From positions 92,225 through 156,224 of the forward strand of contig NZ_FQZU01000009.1 of NCBI RefSeq assembly GCF_900142135.1: a stretch of 64,000 bases of DNA. Direction: 5' to 3'. Source of the stretch: Desulfatibacillum alkenivorans DSM 16219 (GTDB lineage Bacteria; Desulfobacterota; Desulfobacteria; Desulfobacterales; Desulfatibacillaceae). Numbering within the stretch: the stretch's first letter is position 1; each line of letters begins with the position of its first letter. The notes under the pieces are model-generated. The model saw nothing but the letters and a program-made list of their open reading frames with translations. It searched no databases and was not told where the DNA came from. The position numbers were made by a program, and so were the translations under genes. Positions 30,134-39,835 of the stretch are shown one piece after another.

Positions 30134-30541
30134 ATGAAAGCAACCAACCTGAAAACCATTGTGAGGATGACAACTGCCGTCGCTCTTTTACTCTTTGCAG
30201 CGGGAGTCCTGCCTGCTTCCGTTCTCGCCGGCGCAACCACCGGCGAAGGCGCCAACGCCATTCTGGACGTACCCAAAGTGTACAGTCAAACCGCTGTGGA
30301 GCAAGGCCTGAAAGAAAGCAGAGGCATCCCCTGGTTCAACGGCACGGGTGTGATTGACAAAATCGTGGAGAACGGCTTTGTGGTGGACGATATGACCCTG
30401 GTGGGAACCAACGTGGATTTCAGGTCCGAAGCCACGGGCCAGCCCATCGCCTCCTCGTTTTTCAAACCCGGCGCCAAAGTGGGGTTCGTCCTTAACTCCA
30501 AAAATATCCTGACTTCTTTGTGGCTGTTAAAAGAACAATAA
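30134..30541 (+). CDS. Small exported protein of unknown function downstream of pilY1
   Basis: 135 residues from the ATG at 30134, with GGAG 7 nt upstream; the ATG at 30122 adds four residues. Signal peptide ATNLKTIVRMTTAVALLLFAAGVLPASVLAG. The mature part (~105 residues) is beta-rich (GVIDKIVENGFVVDDMTLVG...FFKPGAKVGFVLNSKNILTSLWLL), like a small OB- or DUF5666-type barrel. No named family recognised. Position suggests a pilus-associated periplasmic accessory factor; inference only. A strong terminator follows. Confidence 0.75.
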   Translation: MKATNLKTIVRMTTAVALLLFAAGVLPASVLAGATTGEGANAILDVPKVYSQTAVEQGLKESRGIPWFNGTGVIDKIVENGFVVDDMTLVGTNVDFRSEATGQPIASSFFKPGAKVGFVLNSKNILTSLWLLKEQ

Positions 30542-30571
30542 GAAGCACCATAAAAAATCTTGCCTATAAGT

Positions 30572-30604
30572 ATATGGCCCTATACTATTAGGGCCATATT
30601 ATAT
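30572..30604 (+). terminator. Rho-independent terminator of the pilus operon
   Basis: Ten-bp perfect stem TATGGCCCTA (30573-30582) and TAGGGCCATA (30589-30598), 6-nt loop, followed by TTATATTAT. It closes the fimT-to-30541 unit. Confidence 0.75.
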
Positions 30605-30641
30605 TATGCGCATTGATATTGAATTCCAAAAGGAGCCCTGA

Positions 30642-31172
30642 ATGAAACTGATAAAAGCTCTTATCATTGCAGGCGTTGTTTTTTCTCTGGCGCCTTGCGC
30701 CTGCTGGGCGGAGTTCTACCGGTACAAGGATGCAAGCGGCGCCTGGGTCTATACGGACAACATAATGGAGGTTCCCGCCGACCAAAGGCCCAAGACCTAT
30801 GAAGGCGTCACGGATAATTTGTCCGATTCGGAAAAAGCGAAATTAAAGGCCGAAAAAGCCGCCAGAGCGGCAAAACGCCGCGCAAAACGCCATAGCTTTC
30901 CTTCCACCGTTTCCTCCGATACGGATAGGGCGTATGCGGATTTAAAAGCCGAAGAGGACGCCTTGACGGAAATGGGAAAAGACCTGAAAGCCGAGCAGGA
31001 GGCGCTGGGGCGGTTAAGAGCCGAAGCAAAGACTCAGGAGGAGCGGGACGCCATCAACCTTAAAATGGCCGCCTTGAATAAGAAAATCCAGCAGTACGAA
31101 AAGCAACGGCAGGATTACATCAAAAAAGTCGATGTATACAACCGCATGCTTCAGAAAAAAATCGACGATTAG
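30642..31172 (+). CDS. DUF4124-domain exported protein with coiled coil
   Basis: 176 residues. Signal peptide (KLIKALIIAGVVFSLAPCACWA), then the DUF4124 pattern EFYRYKDASGAWVYTDN (Y/F-x-W/Y-x-D-x-x-G-x-x-x-Y-T/S-D), then Lys/Ala/Glu-rich heptads predicting a coiled coil from about residue 60 to the end. Such proteins are periplasmic; their function is not established. AAAAGGAG ribosome site. Separated from the pilus operon by a terminator and convergent with the next gene 6 bp away. Confidence 0.78.
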   Translation: MKLIKALIIAGVVFSLAPCACWAEFYRYKDASGAWVYTDNIMEVPADQRPKTYEGVTDNLSDSEKAKLKAEKAARAAKRRAKRHSFPSTVSSDTDRAYADLKAEEDALTEMGKDLKAEQEALGRLRAEAKTQEERDAINLKMAALNKKIQQYEKQRQDYIKKVDVYNRMLQKKIDD

Positions 31173-31178
31173 CAGCGC

Positions 31179-31886
31179 CTAAGACAAAGGCTTTCCAAGA
31201 GCGCGCATTATGGCTTGCATATCCTGCCATACTGCGCGTTTTTTTTTCGGAGCTGTCAATAACTCCCGGGGATGAAAGGTGGGCATAACCCGCATGCCCA
31301 GGTAAGGTTGAAACTGGCCGCGGACTCGGGAGTAGGGCAGGTCCTGCTTTAAAATAGCCTCCGCCGTTATCTGGCCGAAGGCGCAAATAACCTGGGGCCT
31401 GACTGCTTCCACCTGTTTTCTGAAAAATCGGGAGCACGCCCGCAAACACTCAGGGGCAGGCAATTCCCCTTCTGGCACGGGGCATTTCACCAGATTGCAT
31501 AGGTACACATCGTCCCGGGTCATTCCCATGGCCTTGAGGATATTGTCCAGCAAACCCCCGACTTCGCCCTGAAAAGGCAGGCCCGCTTTGCTCTCTTCCA
31601 TTCCCGGCGCAATGCCCGCCAGCATAAGGGGGGACTCCGGGTCGCCTTGCGCGAATACGCCGTTTATGCGGCCCTTGTGCAAAGGGCACTCCGTACAGCT
31701 AAGCGCTTCCGCCTCCAAACCAGCGCCGGCCGCCTTAGGCCCTGATCCTTTTTGGTGAAATCCTTGCTTTAGAAGAGCCTGAGTCTCCTGGCTGCAATCA
31801 AACCCGGCGATTCCCTGGCCGGACAATAAACGCAAATGCTTGGCTATGGATTGGGCGATTTCAGCAACGGAAACCTGAGCAGCCAT
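31179..31886 (-). CDS. Uracil-DNA glycosylase, family 4 (4Fe-4S)
   Basis: Removes uracil from deaminated DNA. About 235 residues. The iron-sulfur cysteines appear as CTECPLHKGR, then CNLVKCPVP...CLRACSRFF. Active-site motif AGIAPGMEESKAGLPFQGEVGGLLD (family 4 usually GEAPG; here GIAPG) and the C-terminal TFHPREL motif with catalytic/DNA-binding His. I chose the ATG at 31886, overlapping the coaBC stop as ATGA; an ATG at 31901 is possible. The N-terminal ~60 residues resemble the extension often seen in delta and firmicute homologues. Confidence 0.9.
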   Translation of the reverse strand: MAAQVSVAEIAQSIAKHLRLLSGQGIAGFDCSQETQALLKQGFHQKGSGPKAAGAGLEAEALSCTECPLHKGRINGVFAQGDPESPLMLAGIAPGMEESKAGLPFQGEVGGLLDNILKAMGMTRDDVYLCNLVKCPVPEGELPAPECLRACSRFFRKQVEAVRPQVICAFGQITAEAILKQDLPYSRVRGQFQPYLGMRVMPTFHPRELLTAPKKKRAVWQDMQAIMRALGKPLS

Positions 31887-33103
31887 CAGGAGACCCCGCA
31901 TTCAGGCAGAAAATCCGTAGCCTTGTCCAGGATTGCGTGGGCCGCAGCCTCCTTGCTCATCAGCCCCAGGGTTTCAGAGGCGCCTCCGCACGAAAAGCAG
32001 GTAATTTTATTGGTGTCCGCCCCAAATCCGGAGTCGCTGGGGCCGATCAGGTTTGCAGCGATCATGTCCAGGTTCTTTTTCCGCAGCTTCTCCTGGGCGT
32101 GGGCGGTTAATTTTTCAGTCTCTGCAGCAAAGCCGATTAAAACCATTTTCCCTTTTCTCTTGCCCAGCTCCAATAAAATATCGGGGTTGGGAACAAGATC
32201 CAAGGTCATGCAATCGCCGGTCTTTTTAATTTTCTGTTCGGCTTCCGTTTCACAACGATAATCCCCCACTGCAGCGGTCTTGATGACGATGTCCGCACGC
32301 TCCGCCTGAGCCAGGACCACCTCGGCCATTTCCAGGGCAGTCATGACTTGATGGATTTCAACATTTTCGGGAGGACTGATGCTTACAGGGCCTGTTACAA
32401 GGATTACCTTGGCGCCGCGATGCTCCGCCGCCCTGGCTATGGCGTAGCCCATTTTACCCGTAGACGGATTGCTGATATATCGGACAGGGTCGATGGGCTC
32501 CCTGGTGGGCCCGGCGGAAACCAGCACGCACTTGCCTTTCAGGTCCTGCTTGGTCAACAGCTTCATTAGTCTGTCGGCGATTTTTTCAGGATCGGGAAGC
32601 CTGCCAGGACCTGTGTCGCCGCAGGCCAAAAATCCCGCGCCGGGCGCCATCACGGAAAATCCGTGCGATCCCAATTTGGCCAGGTTCTCCTGGACAATAG
32701 AGTTTTCGAACATCTTGGTGTTCATGGCCGGACAAACCAGCTTGGGGCAAACCGCCGCCAACACCAGGGTGGACAATGGGTCGTCCGCAATGCCGTGGGC
32801 CATTTTTCCAATAATGTTGGCCGTGGCGGGAGCGATGATCAAAGCGTCCGCTTCCTGCGCCCAGGCCACATGGCGGATGGAGTTGTCCTCGTCTTGCTGC
32901 CACATGTCCGTATAGACAGGCTGCTCGGTCAGGGCCTGAAAGGTGGCCGGACCCACGAATTGCTGGGCGCTTCGGGTCATGACAACGCGTACAAGAGCGC
33001 CCGCCGTGGTTAAAATCCGGACAAGCTCCACGCTTTTGTACGCAGCAATGCCGCCGGAGACGCCAAGAACAATGGTTTTGCCAGCCAAGGGGCTATGGTA
33101 CAC
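31886..33103 (-). CDS. coaBC: Bifunctional phosphopantothenoylcysteine decarboxylase/synthetase
   Basis: Makes 4'-phosphopantetheine from phosphopantothenate and cysteine (CoA synthesis). N-terminal flavoprotein CoaC half: [16 protein letters not shown], active His in [19 protein letters not shown] and substrate clamp [15 protein letters not shown]-terminal CoaB half: [29 protein letters not shown]. 405 residues from the GTG at 33103 (AGGAGG 7 nt upstream), matching normal length; an ATG further upstream would overlap the lipoprotein gene by more than 60 bp. Confidence 0.95.
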   Translation of the reverse strand: MYHSPLAGKTIVLGVSGGIAAYKSVELVRILTTAGALVRVVMTRSAQQFVGPATFQALTEQPVYTDMWQQDEDNSIRHVAWAQEADALIIAPATANIIGKMAHGIADDPLSTLVLAAVCPKLVCPAMNTKMFENSIVQENLAKLGSHGFSVMAPGAGFLACGDTGPGRLPDPEKIADRLMKLLTKQDLKGKCVLVSAGPTREPIDPVRYISNPSTGKMGYAIARAAEHRGAKVILVTGPVSISPPENVEIHQVMTALEMAEVVLAQAERADIVIKTAAVGDYRCETEAEQKIKKTGDCMTLDLVPNPDILLELGKRKGKMVLIGFAAETEKLTAHAQEKLRKKNLDMIAANLIGPSDSGFGADTNKITCFSCGGASETLGLMSKEAAAHAILDKATDFLPECGVS

Positions 33104-33113
33104 GATGACCCTC

Positions 33114-33617
33114 CTATTCAGCCAAGCCCGACTCCTTGAGCAGACCGGCGCCAGGGGCCATTTCACTGCCTGGGGCAACCCACACCTCCAAGTTGGTGGT
33201 GATGGACGTTCCGCGGATAGTGATTACGCAGGTGCGGTTTTCCTTCCTGAAAAGCATGAGGGTCCTGGGCGTTCTCACGACGCTCACCAGCGCCCAGTTG
33301 TCCTTGATCATGTTATTTTCAAAAAACGCCACCAGGGAATTCACTTCAACCCTGCCGGTCAGGACCAGCACCCCGGCGGAAATTCCGGAAGCCCGGTACA
33401 CAAAGCAATTGTCCTTGTCCAGCTTAAGCTCCTGAGGAATCAGGACGTCGTCAAAATCATAATAAACAGGGGACGGCTCAGGCGGAGACGGTGCTACGGA
33501 GCCTGATGATCCTCCGTTTTCAAAATTCATGGATTTACATGCTGATGCAGAAAAAAGGATTGCCAGAACGAGCGCCAGAAGAAGAATGCCGTGTTGAAAA
33601 CCTTGCTTCCGTATCAT
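33114..33617 (-). CDS. Small lipoprotein of unknown function
   Basis: 167 residues. Signal peptide with lipobox SASAC (Cys27), then a Gly/Ser/Pro linker, then a ~110-residue alpha/beta domain ([25 protein letters not shown]...) with no recognised catalytic residues. GGAGG ribosome site. The gene ends 10 bp before the coaBC start, so they are probably co-transcribed. I recall similar short lipoproteins in other Desulfobacterota but cannot name the family. Confidence 0.7.
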   Translation of the reverse strand: MIRKQGFQHGILLLALVLAILFSASACKSMNFENGGSSGSVAPSPPEPSPVYYDFDDVLIPQELKLDKDNCFVYRASGISAGVLVLTGRVEVNSLVAFFENNMIKDNWALVSVVRTPRTLMLFRKENRTCVITIRGTSITTNLEVWVAPGSEMAPGAGLLKESGLAE

Positions 33618-33727
33618 GGTAGAACCTCCGCGCTTTTTTAATTGAGGGAGCCGGTTTAGGCTCCCAAGAAAACTTCCTGATCAAACAAACAGAATATGCA
33701 TAACTTGGCAGATGTCAGTTTTCATGC

Positions 33728-34849
33728 CTATTCATCATATATTTTCAGGATACTGTCAATTACGATCTGTTCCGAATACTTGTTGAGAATAAAGGATCGG
33801 CCCTGCCGCCCCATTTCCTCCGCTTTCTCCGGGTTGTCCAGCAAGTAAAGAATTGCCTCCGCCAGGGCTTGGGAATCCTTCAAAGGCGTCAGCAAGCCGG
33901 TTTTTCCGTCCATCACCACATCCCGGCAGCCGACCACATTGGTGGCGACCACAGGGCGGGACATGGCCGAGGCTTCCATCAATGACCGGGGCGCTCCCTC
34001 CCTATACGAGGGCAGCACGACAATGCTCGCCGATGCGATGAACGGGCGTACGTCCTCTGTCTCGCCAAACCACTCCACCACGCCGGTTTTGATCCATTCT
34101 TCCAGGTCCCGGGCGTCCACCACGGTGGGATTGCGTTCGTCCCTTCCGCCCAAAAGGCAAAACCGGGCGTTCGAACCTCTTTCTGCGGCGATGCGGGCCG
34201 CCTCCACATATTCGTAGATGCCTTTATCCTTCAACAGGCGCGCCACCATCAAAATTACGGGCGGTTCTTCGGGGGCGGGAGCGGGAAAAAGCCCTCCGTC
34301 AAAATGGGCGCAGTCCACGCCTTCCCCGGGAAGCAGCCCGGCCTTATTTTCTTCAATAATCCCTTTGGAGACGAAAAAATCCCTATCGCTGGGATTGAGA
34401 AAAAATACATGGTCGCAGCACATAAAGGCAGCCCGGTACATGAACTCCACCAAGGTTTGCAGCAGCGGGTTTCCCGACCCTGTAAACACGTAGCCCAAGC
34501 CTGTAATAGCGGCGATTACCCTGGGCGCGCCGGCCAAACGGGCCGCTATGCTCCCGTAAATTACCGGCTTAATCGTGAAATGGTGGGCGATGTCCGGCTT
34601 TTCCTTCCGATACCAAAAAAACATGGCCAGAAAAAAGCCGATATCAGACACAGGGTTGATGCCCTTCATGTCCAAAGGAAGATTTTTAAAAGGCACGCCG
34701 ATCGCCCGGATTTTAGCGGCGAATCCGCCGCCCCTGGCGCCGCCGCCCAGGACTTCATGCCCCTGACTTTTTAATACGCGCATAAGCCCGGCTCTGAAAT
34801 TATATAAGGTCCACGCGCACCGCGAAACCAAGGCGATTTTTTTCGCCAT
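33728..34849 (-). CDS. Glycosyltransferase family 4
   Basis: 373-residue GT-B enzyme. N-terminal acceptor domain (TLYNFRAGLMRVLKSQGHEV ... DIAHHFTIKPVIYGSIAARLAG) and C-terminal nucleotide-sugar domain with VARLLKDKGIYEYVEAARI and the family-4 EX7E-type region (PSYREGAPRSLMEASAMSRPVVATNVVGCRDVV). Family members add a sugar to a lipid-linked saccharide at the inner face of the membrane (O-antigen, capsule or pilin glycan). AGGAG 8 nt upstream. It follows another glycosyltransferase by 10 bp. Confidence 0.88.
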   Translation of the reverse strand: MAKKIALVSRCAWTLYNFRAGLMRVLKSQGHEVLGGGARGGGFAAKIRAIGVPFKNLPLDMKGINPVSDIGFFLAMFFWYRKEKPDIAHHFTIKPVIYGSIAARLAGAPRVIAAITGLGYVFTGSGNPLLQTLVEFMYRAAFMCCDHVFFLNPSDRDFFVSKGIIEENKAGLLPGEGVDCAHFDGGLFPAPAPEEPPVILMVARLLKDKGIYEYVEAARIAAERGSNARFCLLGGRDERNPTVVDARDLEEWIKTGVVEWFGETEDVRPFIASASIVVLPSYREGAPRSLMEASAMSRPVVATNVVGCRDVVMDGKTGLLTPLKDSQALAEAILYLLDNPEKAEEMGRQGRSFILNKYSEQIVIDSILKIYDE

Positions 34850-34859
34850 TTAAAAGCTC

Positions 34860-35996
34860 CTAAATAACCAAACTGGTGTAAAAGTCTTCATACTGTTTAA
34901 CAATAGCCTCCAGGGAATACAGCTCCTCAATCCTGCGCCGCGCCGCCAGCCCAAGCTCCTGCTTTTCCTGGACGGAAAGACTCAGGATCTCCTTGATCGC
35001 TCCGGCAAGGGCGGCTGCGTCCTCATTAGGAACGATGCGCCCTGTGGGGCCGATTACCTGGACCGTGTCGCCTACGTTATTCGCCGCAACAGGAACCTGG
35101 CAGGCCATGGCCTCTCCAACCACGTTTGGAAAGCCCTCTCCGTAGGAACTCAGCACCGAGACGTCGGCCGCCGACAGGATCTCCGGCACGTCGCGCCTTC
35201 TTCCCAACAGGAACGCATTTTTCTCCAGGCCAAGTTCGTTCACTATCCCGTACAATGCCGCGTTGCCAGGGTCAACCCTGTCCCCGCAAAGAATAAGCCT
35301 GATTTCAGGAAAGTCACGTCTAAGGAGGTCCGTCGCCTTCAGCAGAGTGGCGTGATCCTTCATGGGATCCTGCCTGGCGAACATGACCAAAACCGGATCC
35401 GCGGCGCCTATGCCCAGTTCTCCACGGATTTTCGCGCCTGCCGCCTCATTTCGGGAAAACCGTTCCAGGTCAAATCCGTTGGGTATGACTTCAAACCGTT
35501 TGCACTTGTATCCCATTTTTAAATGCAAGTCCCGGCCGCAGTAGGAGTTGGCTATTACCGCGTCGGGAAACCGGGACAACAGGGCGCAGGACTTCACCAC
35601 CCATTCCGTCAGCCGGTTGTATTGGGAAAAATCTATATTGGAATTACGGACATTCCATGCAATCCGGGCGCGGGAGCTCAGGCGGGAGGCGAAAAGGTTT
35701 AAAAAGTCGGCATGATAAAGCCATGATTGCACCACGTGAGGTTTGAATTTCCGGATGATTTGCACCAAACGGAAAAACGCCCCGGGCTTAGGCCTGCCAA
35801 GGTCTAATTCCAGGCTGTCCACCTGGACGCCGCTTTCGGCTATGTCCTTGGCTATAGGGCCGGCATGAACCATGCTGACCACCCGGCAGGCGAATTTGTC
35901 TTTGTCCAGGCTTTTGCATAGTTTGGCCAGCATTGCCTCGGCGCCGCCGGTGTCTGTAGTCGTAATAATATGCAAAAGGCGAATTGGTTCAGGCAT
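34860..35996 (-). CDS. Glycosyltransferase family 4 (second)
   Basis: 378-residue GT-B enzyme starting MPEPIRLLHIITTTDTGGAEAML; this start overlaps the upstream methyltransferase stop (TAATG), and longer extensions are out of family. Donor-site region MFARQDPMKDHATLLKATDLL and SSYGEGFPNVVGEAMACQVPVAANNVGDTVQVIG. Together with the preceding methyltransferase and the next glycosyltransferase it forms a three-gene saccharide-modification unit. Confidence 0.88.
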   Translation of the reverse strand: MPEPIRLLHIITTTDTGGAEAMLAKLCKSLDKDKFACRVVSMVHAGPIAKDIAESGVQVDSLELDLGRPKPGAFFRLVQIIRKFKPHVVQSWLYHADFLNLFASRLSSRARIAWNVRNSNIDFSQYNRLTEWVVKSCALLSRFPDAVIANSYCGRDLHLKMGYKCKRFEVIPNGFDLERFSRNEAAGAKIRGELGIGAADPVLVMFARQDPMKDHATLLKATDLLRRDFPEIRLILCGDRVDPGNAALYGIVNELGLEKNAFLLGRRRDVPEILSAADVSVLSSYGEGFPNVVGEAMACQVPVAANNVGDTVQVIGPTGRIVPNEDAAALAGAIKEILSLSVQEKQELGLAARRRIEELYSLEAIVKQYEDFYTSLVI

Positions 35997-36988
35997 TAGA
36001 TGCTTGCGCTTTCTTTTTGTACGGCAAAGCAGATGTAAGGGGAAACCCCCAGGCCGGTTTTGGCGGTAAGAAATCTGACAGACTTCACGGCGAGCATCAT
36101 GGGCGTCTTCATGTTGCGCTCCGAAGCCGCCTCCAGCCATACTTGATGGGGTGACCTGATTCCTGGCCGAGGTTGCATAATCCGGGCGTGAGGATCGTGA
36201 TTTTTCAAAATTTTATAAACCTCTTTGACCGTGGCGCCTCGTATTCCCCGGCGCAAAAGAGCTTGCCAAGGCTCCTCATTTTTCACACGGGATGAAAACC
36301 GTCTGGCCATTAGCGCGGCCGCTGCCTTTGGAAGATAGTTGATTAAAGGCAGCCCTGTCGTGTGGGTTTCGATGGGAAACCATCTATAAGGGGTTTCCGT
36401 TACCAGCATGCATCCTCCGGGGGTAACCGCGTCCCACAGTTTGGTTGTAAGATCCTGGCGTTCGTTGGGCAAGAGATGCTCGAAAACCGCGTTTAGCAGC
36501 ACCATGTCGAATTCACCCAGGCCGGAGGGCAATTGGTCGTCAGACGGAGACATTAGAAATTCAATATTCTTAAACCCATAATGCTTTGTGCGCAACTCGG
36601 CGATTTTCAATAGCTTAGGCGATCGTTCCACCCCTACGATATGTGCCTGGGGAAACATGCGTTTAAGCGCCATGGCGGATGCGCCGCTGCCGCAGCCGAA
36701 ATCCAAAATGCGTTTGCCGTTCAAATACTGCTTATCAAAATAGGCCAGTATGCTCTTTTTTAACAAGCCTGGCGTGTGTAGCGGGTCCTCGTCACGGCGG
36801 ATTTCATCGCAGAGAAAGGCCGGTCCTTTGGCGTCCAGAACGGCCCGGATTAGATCAGGATGATAGGAAGTGGTCCATTTTTTATCGGGTTTGGAAGCCC
36901 CGCTGGTGAAAACTTGGATTGTTTTCGCCCCGTCGGGCTCTGGAATAAGGAGGACCTTTCCATTTTTGTGGTCTATGGTAATGGTCAT
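35996..36988 (-). CDS. SAM-dependent methyltransferase (class I)
   Basis: 330 residues. SAM-binding motif I is RILDFGCGSGASAMALKRM, followed by VGVERSPKLLKIA (acidic residue for ribose), a post-I MLSPSDDQLPSGLGEFDMVLLNAVFEH and motif III PGGCMLVTETPYRWFP. Residues 1-75 form an N-terminal extension, and the C-terminal ~110 are specific to this subfamily. Located between ftsB and two glycosyltransferases, it may methylate a sugar or lipid carrier. Overlaps ftsB by 4 nt (ATGA). Confidence 0.85.
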   Translation of the reverse strand: MTITIDHKNGKVLLIPEPDGAKTIQVFTSGASKPDKKWTTSYHPDLIRAVLDAKGPAFLCDEIRRDEDPLHTPGLLKKSILAYFDKQYLNGKRILDFGCGSGASAMALKRMFPQAHIVGVERSPKLLKIAELRTKHYGFKNIEFLMSPSDDQLPSGLGEFDMVLLNAVFEHLLPNERQDLTTKLWDAVTPGGCMLVTETPYRWFPIETHTTGLPLINYLPKAAAALMARRFSSRVKNEEPWQALLRRGIRGATVKEVYKILKNHDPHARIMQPRPGIRSPHQVWLEAASERNMKTPMMLAVKSVRFLTAKTGLGVSPYICFAVQKESASI

Positions 36989-37311
36989 TGAGCCGGATTT
37001 TCGTCTCCTTTTTTGCGGCTGCTTGGATTATCGTCCTTAAAATCATATACGAGTTCGTCTTTCCCAACCATGCCAAGTTCTTTTCGGGCTACGCTTTCCA
37101 AGTAATCGCGATCTTCCAAAAGGCGATACATGGTCCTGCGAAGCCGGTCGTTCTCTTTTTCCAGGTCCTGATTGGCTTCATGCAGCCTGGCGGCTTCCCT
37201 TTTCAGGTTATACATGTCCACCAGTCCGCGATTTCCAAAGGCAAGGAAAAAGAACAACACGGAAACCAAGATTAAAAGGCCCGTAATTGCAAGATTATGG
37301 AATTTATCCAC
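36985..37311 (-). CDS. ftsB: Septum formation initiator FtsB/DivIC-like
   Basis: 108 residues. One TM helix (LAITGLLILVSVLFFFLAFG) followed by a leucine-zipper-like coiled coil (MYNLKREAARLHEANQDLEKENDRLRRTMYRLLEDRDYLESVARKEL), then the conserved LGMVGKDELVY end. It bridges FtsL/FtsQ in the divisome. Start is a GTG at 37311 with GAGGG upstream, overlapping the murJ stop by 8 nt. Confidence 0.88.
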   Translation of the reverse strand: MDKFHNLAITGLLILVSVLFFFLAFGNRGLVDMYNLKREAARLHEANQDLEKENDRLRRTMYRLLEDRDYLESVARKELGMVGKDELVYDFKDDNPSSRKKGDENPAQ

Positions 37312-38881
37312 GGCGTTTTACCCTCTTGTCAACCAGACTCCACATTGCCTGGAATTCCTTTTTACAAAAAACGCTGGCCAAACCCACATATACCACAATT
37401 CCCGCCCCAATGCACAGCATGGTCCTCAAGGTCAGTTGGGCGGGCCCCACTTGTCCCTGGGCCAGAACTCCTGCAAAATGCGCGGAAATGTAGACGGCCG
37501 CTCCCATTCCCATTGACGCAGCCAACGAGCCCATGACGGATTTTAAAATTTTCCGGCCGCCCAAAGGCCCGATTTTCCGTCGAAGGTGATACGTAAGCAA
37601 CGCAAGGCTTAACGCCGATGATAAGGTCGCCGCCAAAGCAAGCCCGCCATGGAGCAGGGGCTTCATCAAAGCCATGGAAAAGGCCAGATAGGCGACCAAA
37701 GACAATAGCGCCACGCGCACCGGCGTGACCGTGTCCTGGAGCGCGTACAGCATGGACACCACAATCCGTGCGCCTGAAATGGCGCATAGCCCCAATACAA
37801 AGTAAATAAGCGCATGGGCTGTATGCAGCGTGGCCTCAGCGCCAAAAGCGCCCCTTTCGAACAATAATCCCACAATAGGCTGCGCCAGGACGATCAGCCC
37901 CACCGTGGCCGGCAGATTCACGAACATGATGATCCGAATGGCGTAGCCAAAGCTGTCTTTCAGGCCTTCCATGTCCTTGTTGGCCGCCTGGCGCGAAAAG
38001 CTGGGCAGCGCCGCCGTGGCCAGGGATATGCCGAAAATCCCTAAAGGCAACTGGGTCAGCCTGTCGGCGTAATACAGATAGGACACACTTCCCTCGGGCA
38101 GCATGGAAGCCAGGATCGTTCCTACAATGATGTACACTTGATACACCCCGGCGCCAAGCACCGCAGGCCCCATGAGCACCGCCACCCTTTTGATGCCCGG
38201 GTGGCTCAATGGCCCCTTGATCCAGCCTCGAAAGCCCTTCTTATGCATAAACGGAAACTGCAGGGCCAGTTGCAGCGCTCCGCCTATAATTACGCCTAAA
38301 GCCAGGGAAATTACCGGCGGCTCAAACGTGGAAAAGAACAGATACACGCAGGCAATCATAGCTATGTTTAAAAAAATAGGCGCCAGGGCGGGAGCGGCGA
38401 AATGCCGCATGCTGTTCAATATGCCCATGCACAATGCCACCAGCCCAATGAAGAATATGTATGGAAAAGTAATGCGCGTCAAAAGGACCGTCAGGGCGAA
38501 TTGATCCGGGTTCTTGGCGAATCCCGGCGCCAGAACCATAACCACCTGAGGCGCAAATATCACCCCAAGCACGGTCAGGCCGGCCAGAATCAGGGCCAGC
38601 ACACGAAAAGCCGCGCCCGCCATGCGCATGGCTTCCTCATGCCCCTTTTTTTCCAGGTATTCGGAAAAAACCGGCACGAACGCAATGGTCAGGGAGCCCT
38701 CTGCAAAAAGCCTGCGAAGCAGATTAGGAATGCGAAAGGCCACAAGGAAGGCGTCCAGGGCAATGGATGTGCCGAAAAAGTAGGCCATAACCGCGTCCCG
38801 GACGTAGCCCAACACCCGGGAGATGGCTGTCGCGCCGCCTACAATCCCAGCGGCTTTGGTCATTTGGACTCTTTCCGACAT
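37304..38881 (-). CDS. murJ: Lipid II flippase MurJ
   Basis: MOP-superfamily flippase moving lipid II across the inner membrane for peptidoglycan synthesis. 525 residues from the ATG at 38881 (GGAGG 4-5 nt before), 14 TM helices, diagnostic N-terminal TAISRVLGYVRDAVMAYFFGTS and the FRIPNLLRRLFAEGSLTIAFVPVFSEY block. First gene of a likely murJ-ftsB-methyltransferase-glycosyltransferase run (overlaps of 8, 4 and 1 nt), an envelope-building unit. Confidence 0.95.
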   Translation of the reverse strand: MSERVQMTKAAGIVGGATAISRVLGYVRDAVMAYFFGTSIALDAFLVAFRIPNLLRRLFAEGSLTIAFVPVFSEYLEKKGHEEAMRMAGAAFRVLALILAGLTVLGVIFAPQVVMVLAPGFAKNPDQFALTVLLTRITFPYIFFIGLVALCMGILNSMRHFAAPALAPIFLNIAMIACVYLFFSTFEPPVISLALGVIIGGALQLALQFPFMHKKGFRGWIKGPLSHPGIKRVAVLMGPAVLGAGVYQVYIIVGTILASMLPEGSVSYLYYADRLTQLPLGIFGISLATAALPSFSRQAANKDMEGLKDSFGYAIRIIMFVNLPATVGLIVLAQPIVGLLFERGAFGAEATLHTAHALIYFVLGLCAISGARIVVSMLYALQDTVTPVRVALLSLVAYLAFSMALMKPLLHGGLALAATLSSALSLALLTYHLRRKIGPLGGRKILKSVMGSLAASMGMGAAVYISAHFAGVLAQGQVGPAQLTLRTMLCIGAGIVVYVGLASVFCKKEFQAMWSLVDKRVKRRG

Positions 38882-39064
38882 GCGTCCTCCGGCGAAACAG
38901 ATAAGGATATATGAATATCCTCGCAAAGACTTCTAAAAAACTCAGATGCGTTTCTTATACTCGCGCTTGCTTTAAATGGCAAGAACCCTTGGTCGATCCT
39001 TGCCCGTCATGGGGTAAGAATCAGCGCCGGTTTCATGCGGGCCGCCGGAGGGAGGGCGGGACGT

Positions 39065-39823
39065 TTACGTATTTTCTGGAATGACCTCGTTCACGCAGGC
39101 CAGGGCGTTGAACATCCTGGGATAGCCGAGGTAAGGCAGCAATTGGGTGAGCACGCTCAGCAGGGTCTCTTTGTCGTTGCCCACGCGGAGGTTTCCCTTG
39201 ATGTGAGCTTTCAATTGCGGCTCGCACCCGCCCATGGAGGCAAGAAAGGCGAATGTGACCAGTTCCCGCATTTTTATGTCCAGGCCGCTTCGGGTGTAAT
39301 ATTTGCCAAAGCAGTTCCCGAACAAATAGTGCTGGATGTGCTTTTGATTTTCAGGGGCCTTTTGGTAATTTTCTTCGATCATCTCCCCAAAAACCGAATT
39401 CAAGAGCGCCCGGCCTTTGTCAAAGGCGGTTTCGGGCGTGACTGTCGTCTGCCCTTCACCGGGCAGCTTGACGCCCCGGCTCTTAAAAAGGTCGTTTGTC
39501 GCGTTTAAAAAATCCAGGGTTCTGGCCATGCCTACGTATTGGGTGGACTGGTATACGATCTCCTTGATCTCCACAGGCGTAACCCCCGCGTTCAGGGCGG
39601 CGTCCAGCATGATTTTGTACTGGGCCAAAGCCGGCTGGGCGATGAGGGACGCCAGGAGCACTATCATCCGGGTGCGCGTATCCAGGTTTCCGTATTCAAG
39701 CACTTCATCAAAGGCGAAATTGTCGAAAATCTCCATCAACTCAGGGTCCGTGTCATGAAGCGCGGATTTTCGGCCCGGGAACAGGTCTTGGTAGTTTTTT
39801 TTCGCCTTTTCTGAAATGCCCAT
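39065..39823 (-). CDS. Carboxymuconolactone decarboxylase (CMD) family protein, double domain
   Basis: 252 residues with two AhpD/CMD-like helical domains (MIVLLASLIAQPALAQYKIMLDAALNAGVTPVEIKEIVYQSTQYVG at about 55-100; MRELVTFAFLASMGGCEPQLKAHIKGNLRVGN at about 170-205). The CxxC peroxidase pair of AhpD is absent (only one Cys in the motif), so a redox role like AhpD is not supported. AAGGAG ribosome site. Last gene of the locus that starts with the Fe-ADH; a second, secreted CMD paralogue lies upstream. Confidence 0.85.
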   Translation of the reverse strand: MGISEKAKKNYQDLFPGRKSALHDTDPELMEIFDNFAFDEVLEYGNLDTRTRMIVLLASLIAQPALAQYKIMLDAALNAGVTPVEIKEIVYQSTQYVGMARTLDFLNATNDLFKSRGVKLPGEGQTTVTPETAFDKGRALLNSVFGEMIEENYQKAPENQKHIQHYLFGNCFGKYYTRSGLDIKMRELVTFAFLASMGGCEPQLKAHIKGNLRVGNDKETLLSVLTQLLPYLGYPRMFNALACVNEVIPENT

Positions 39824-39835
39824 GGAGTACTCTCC

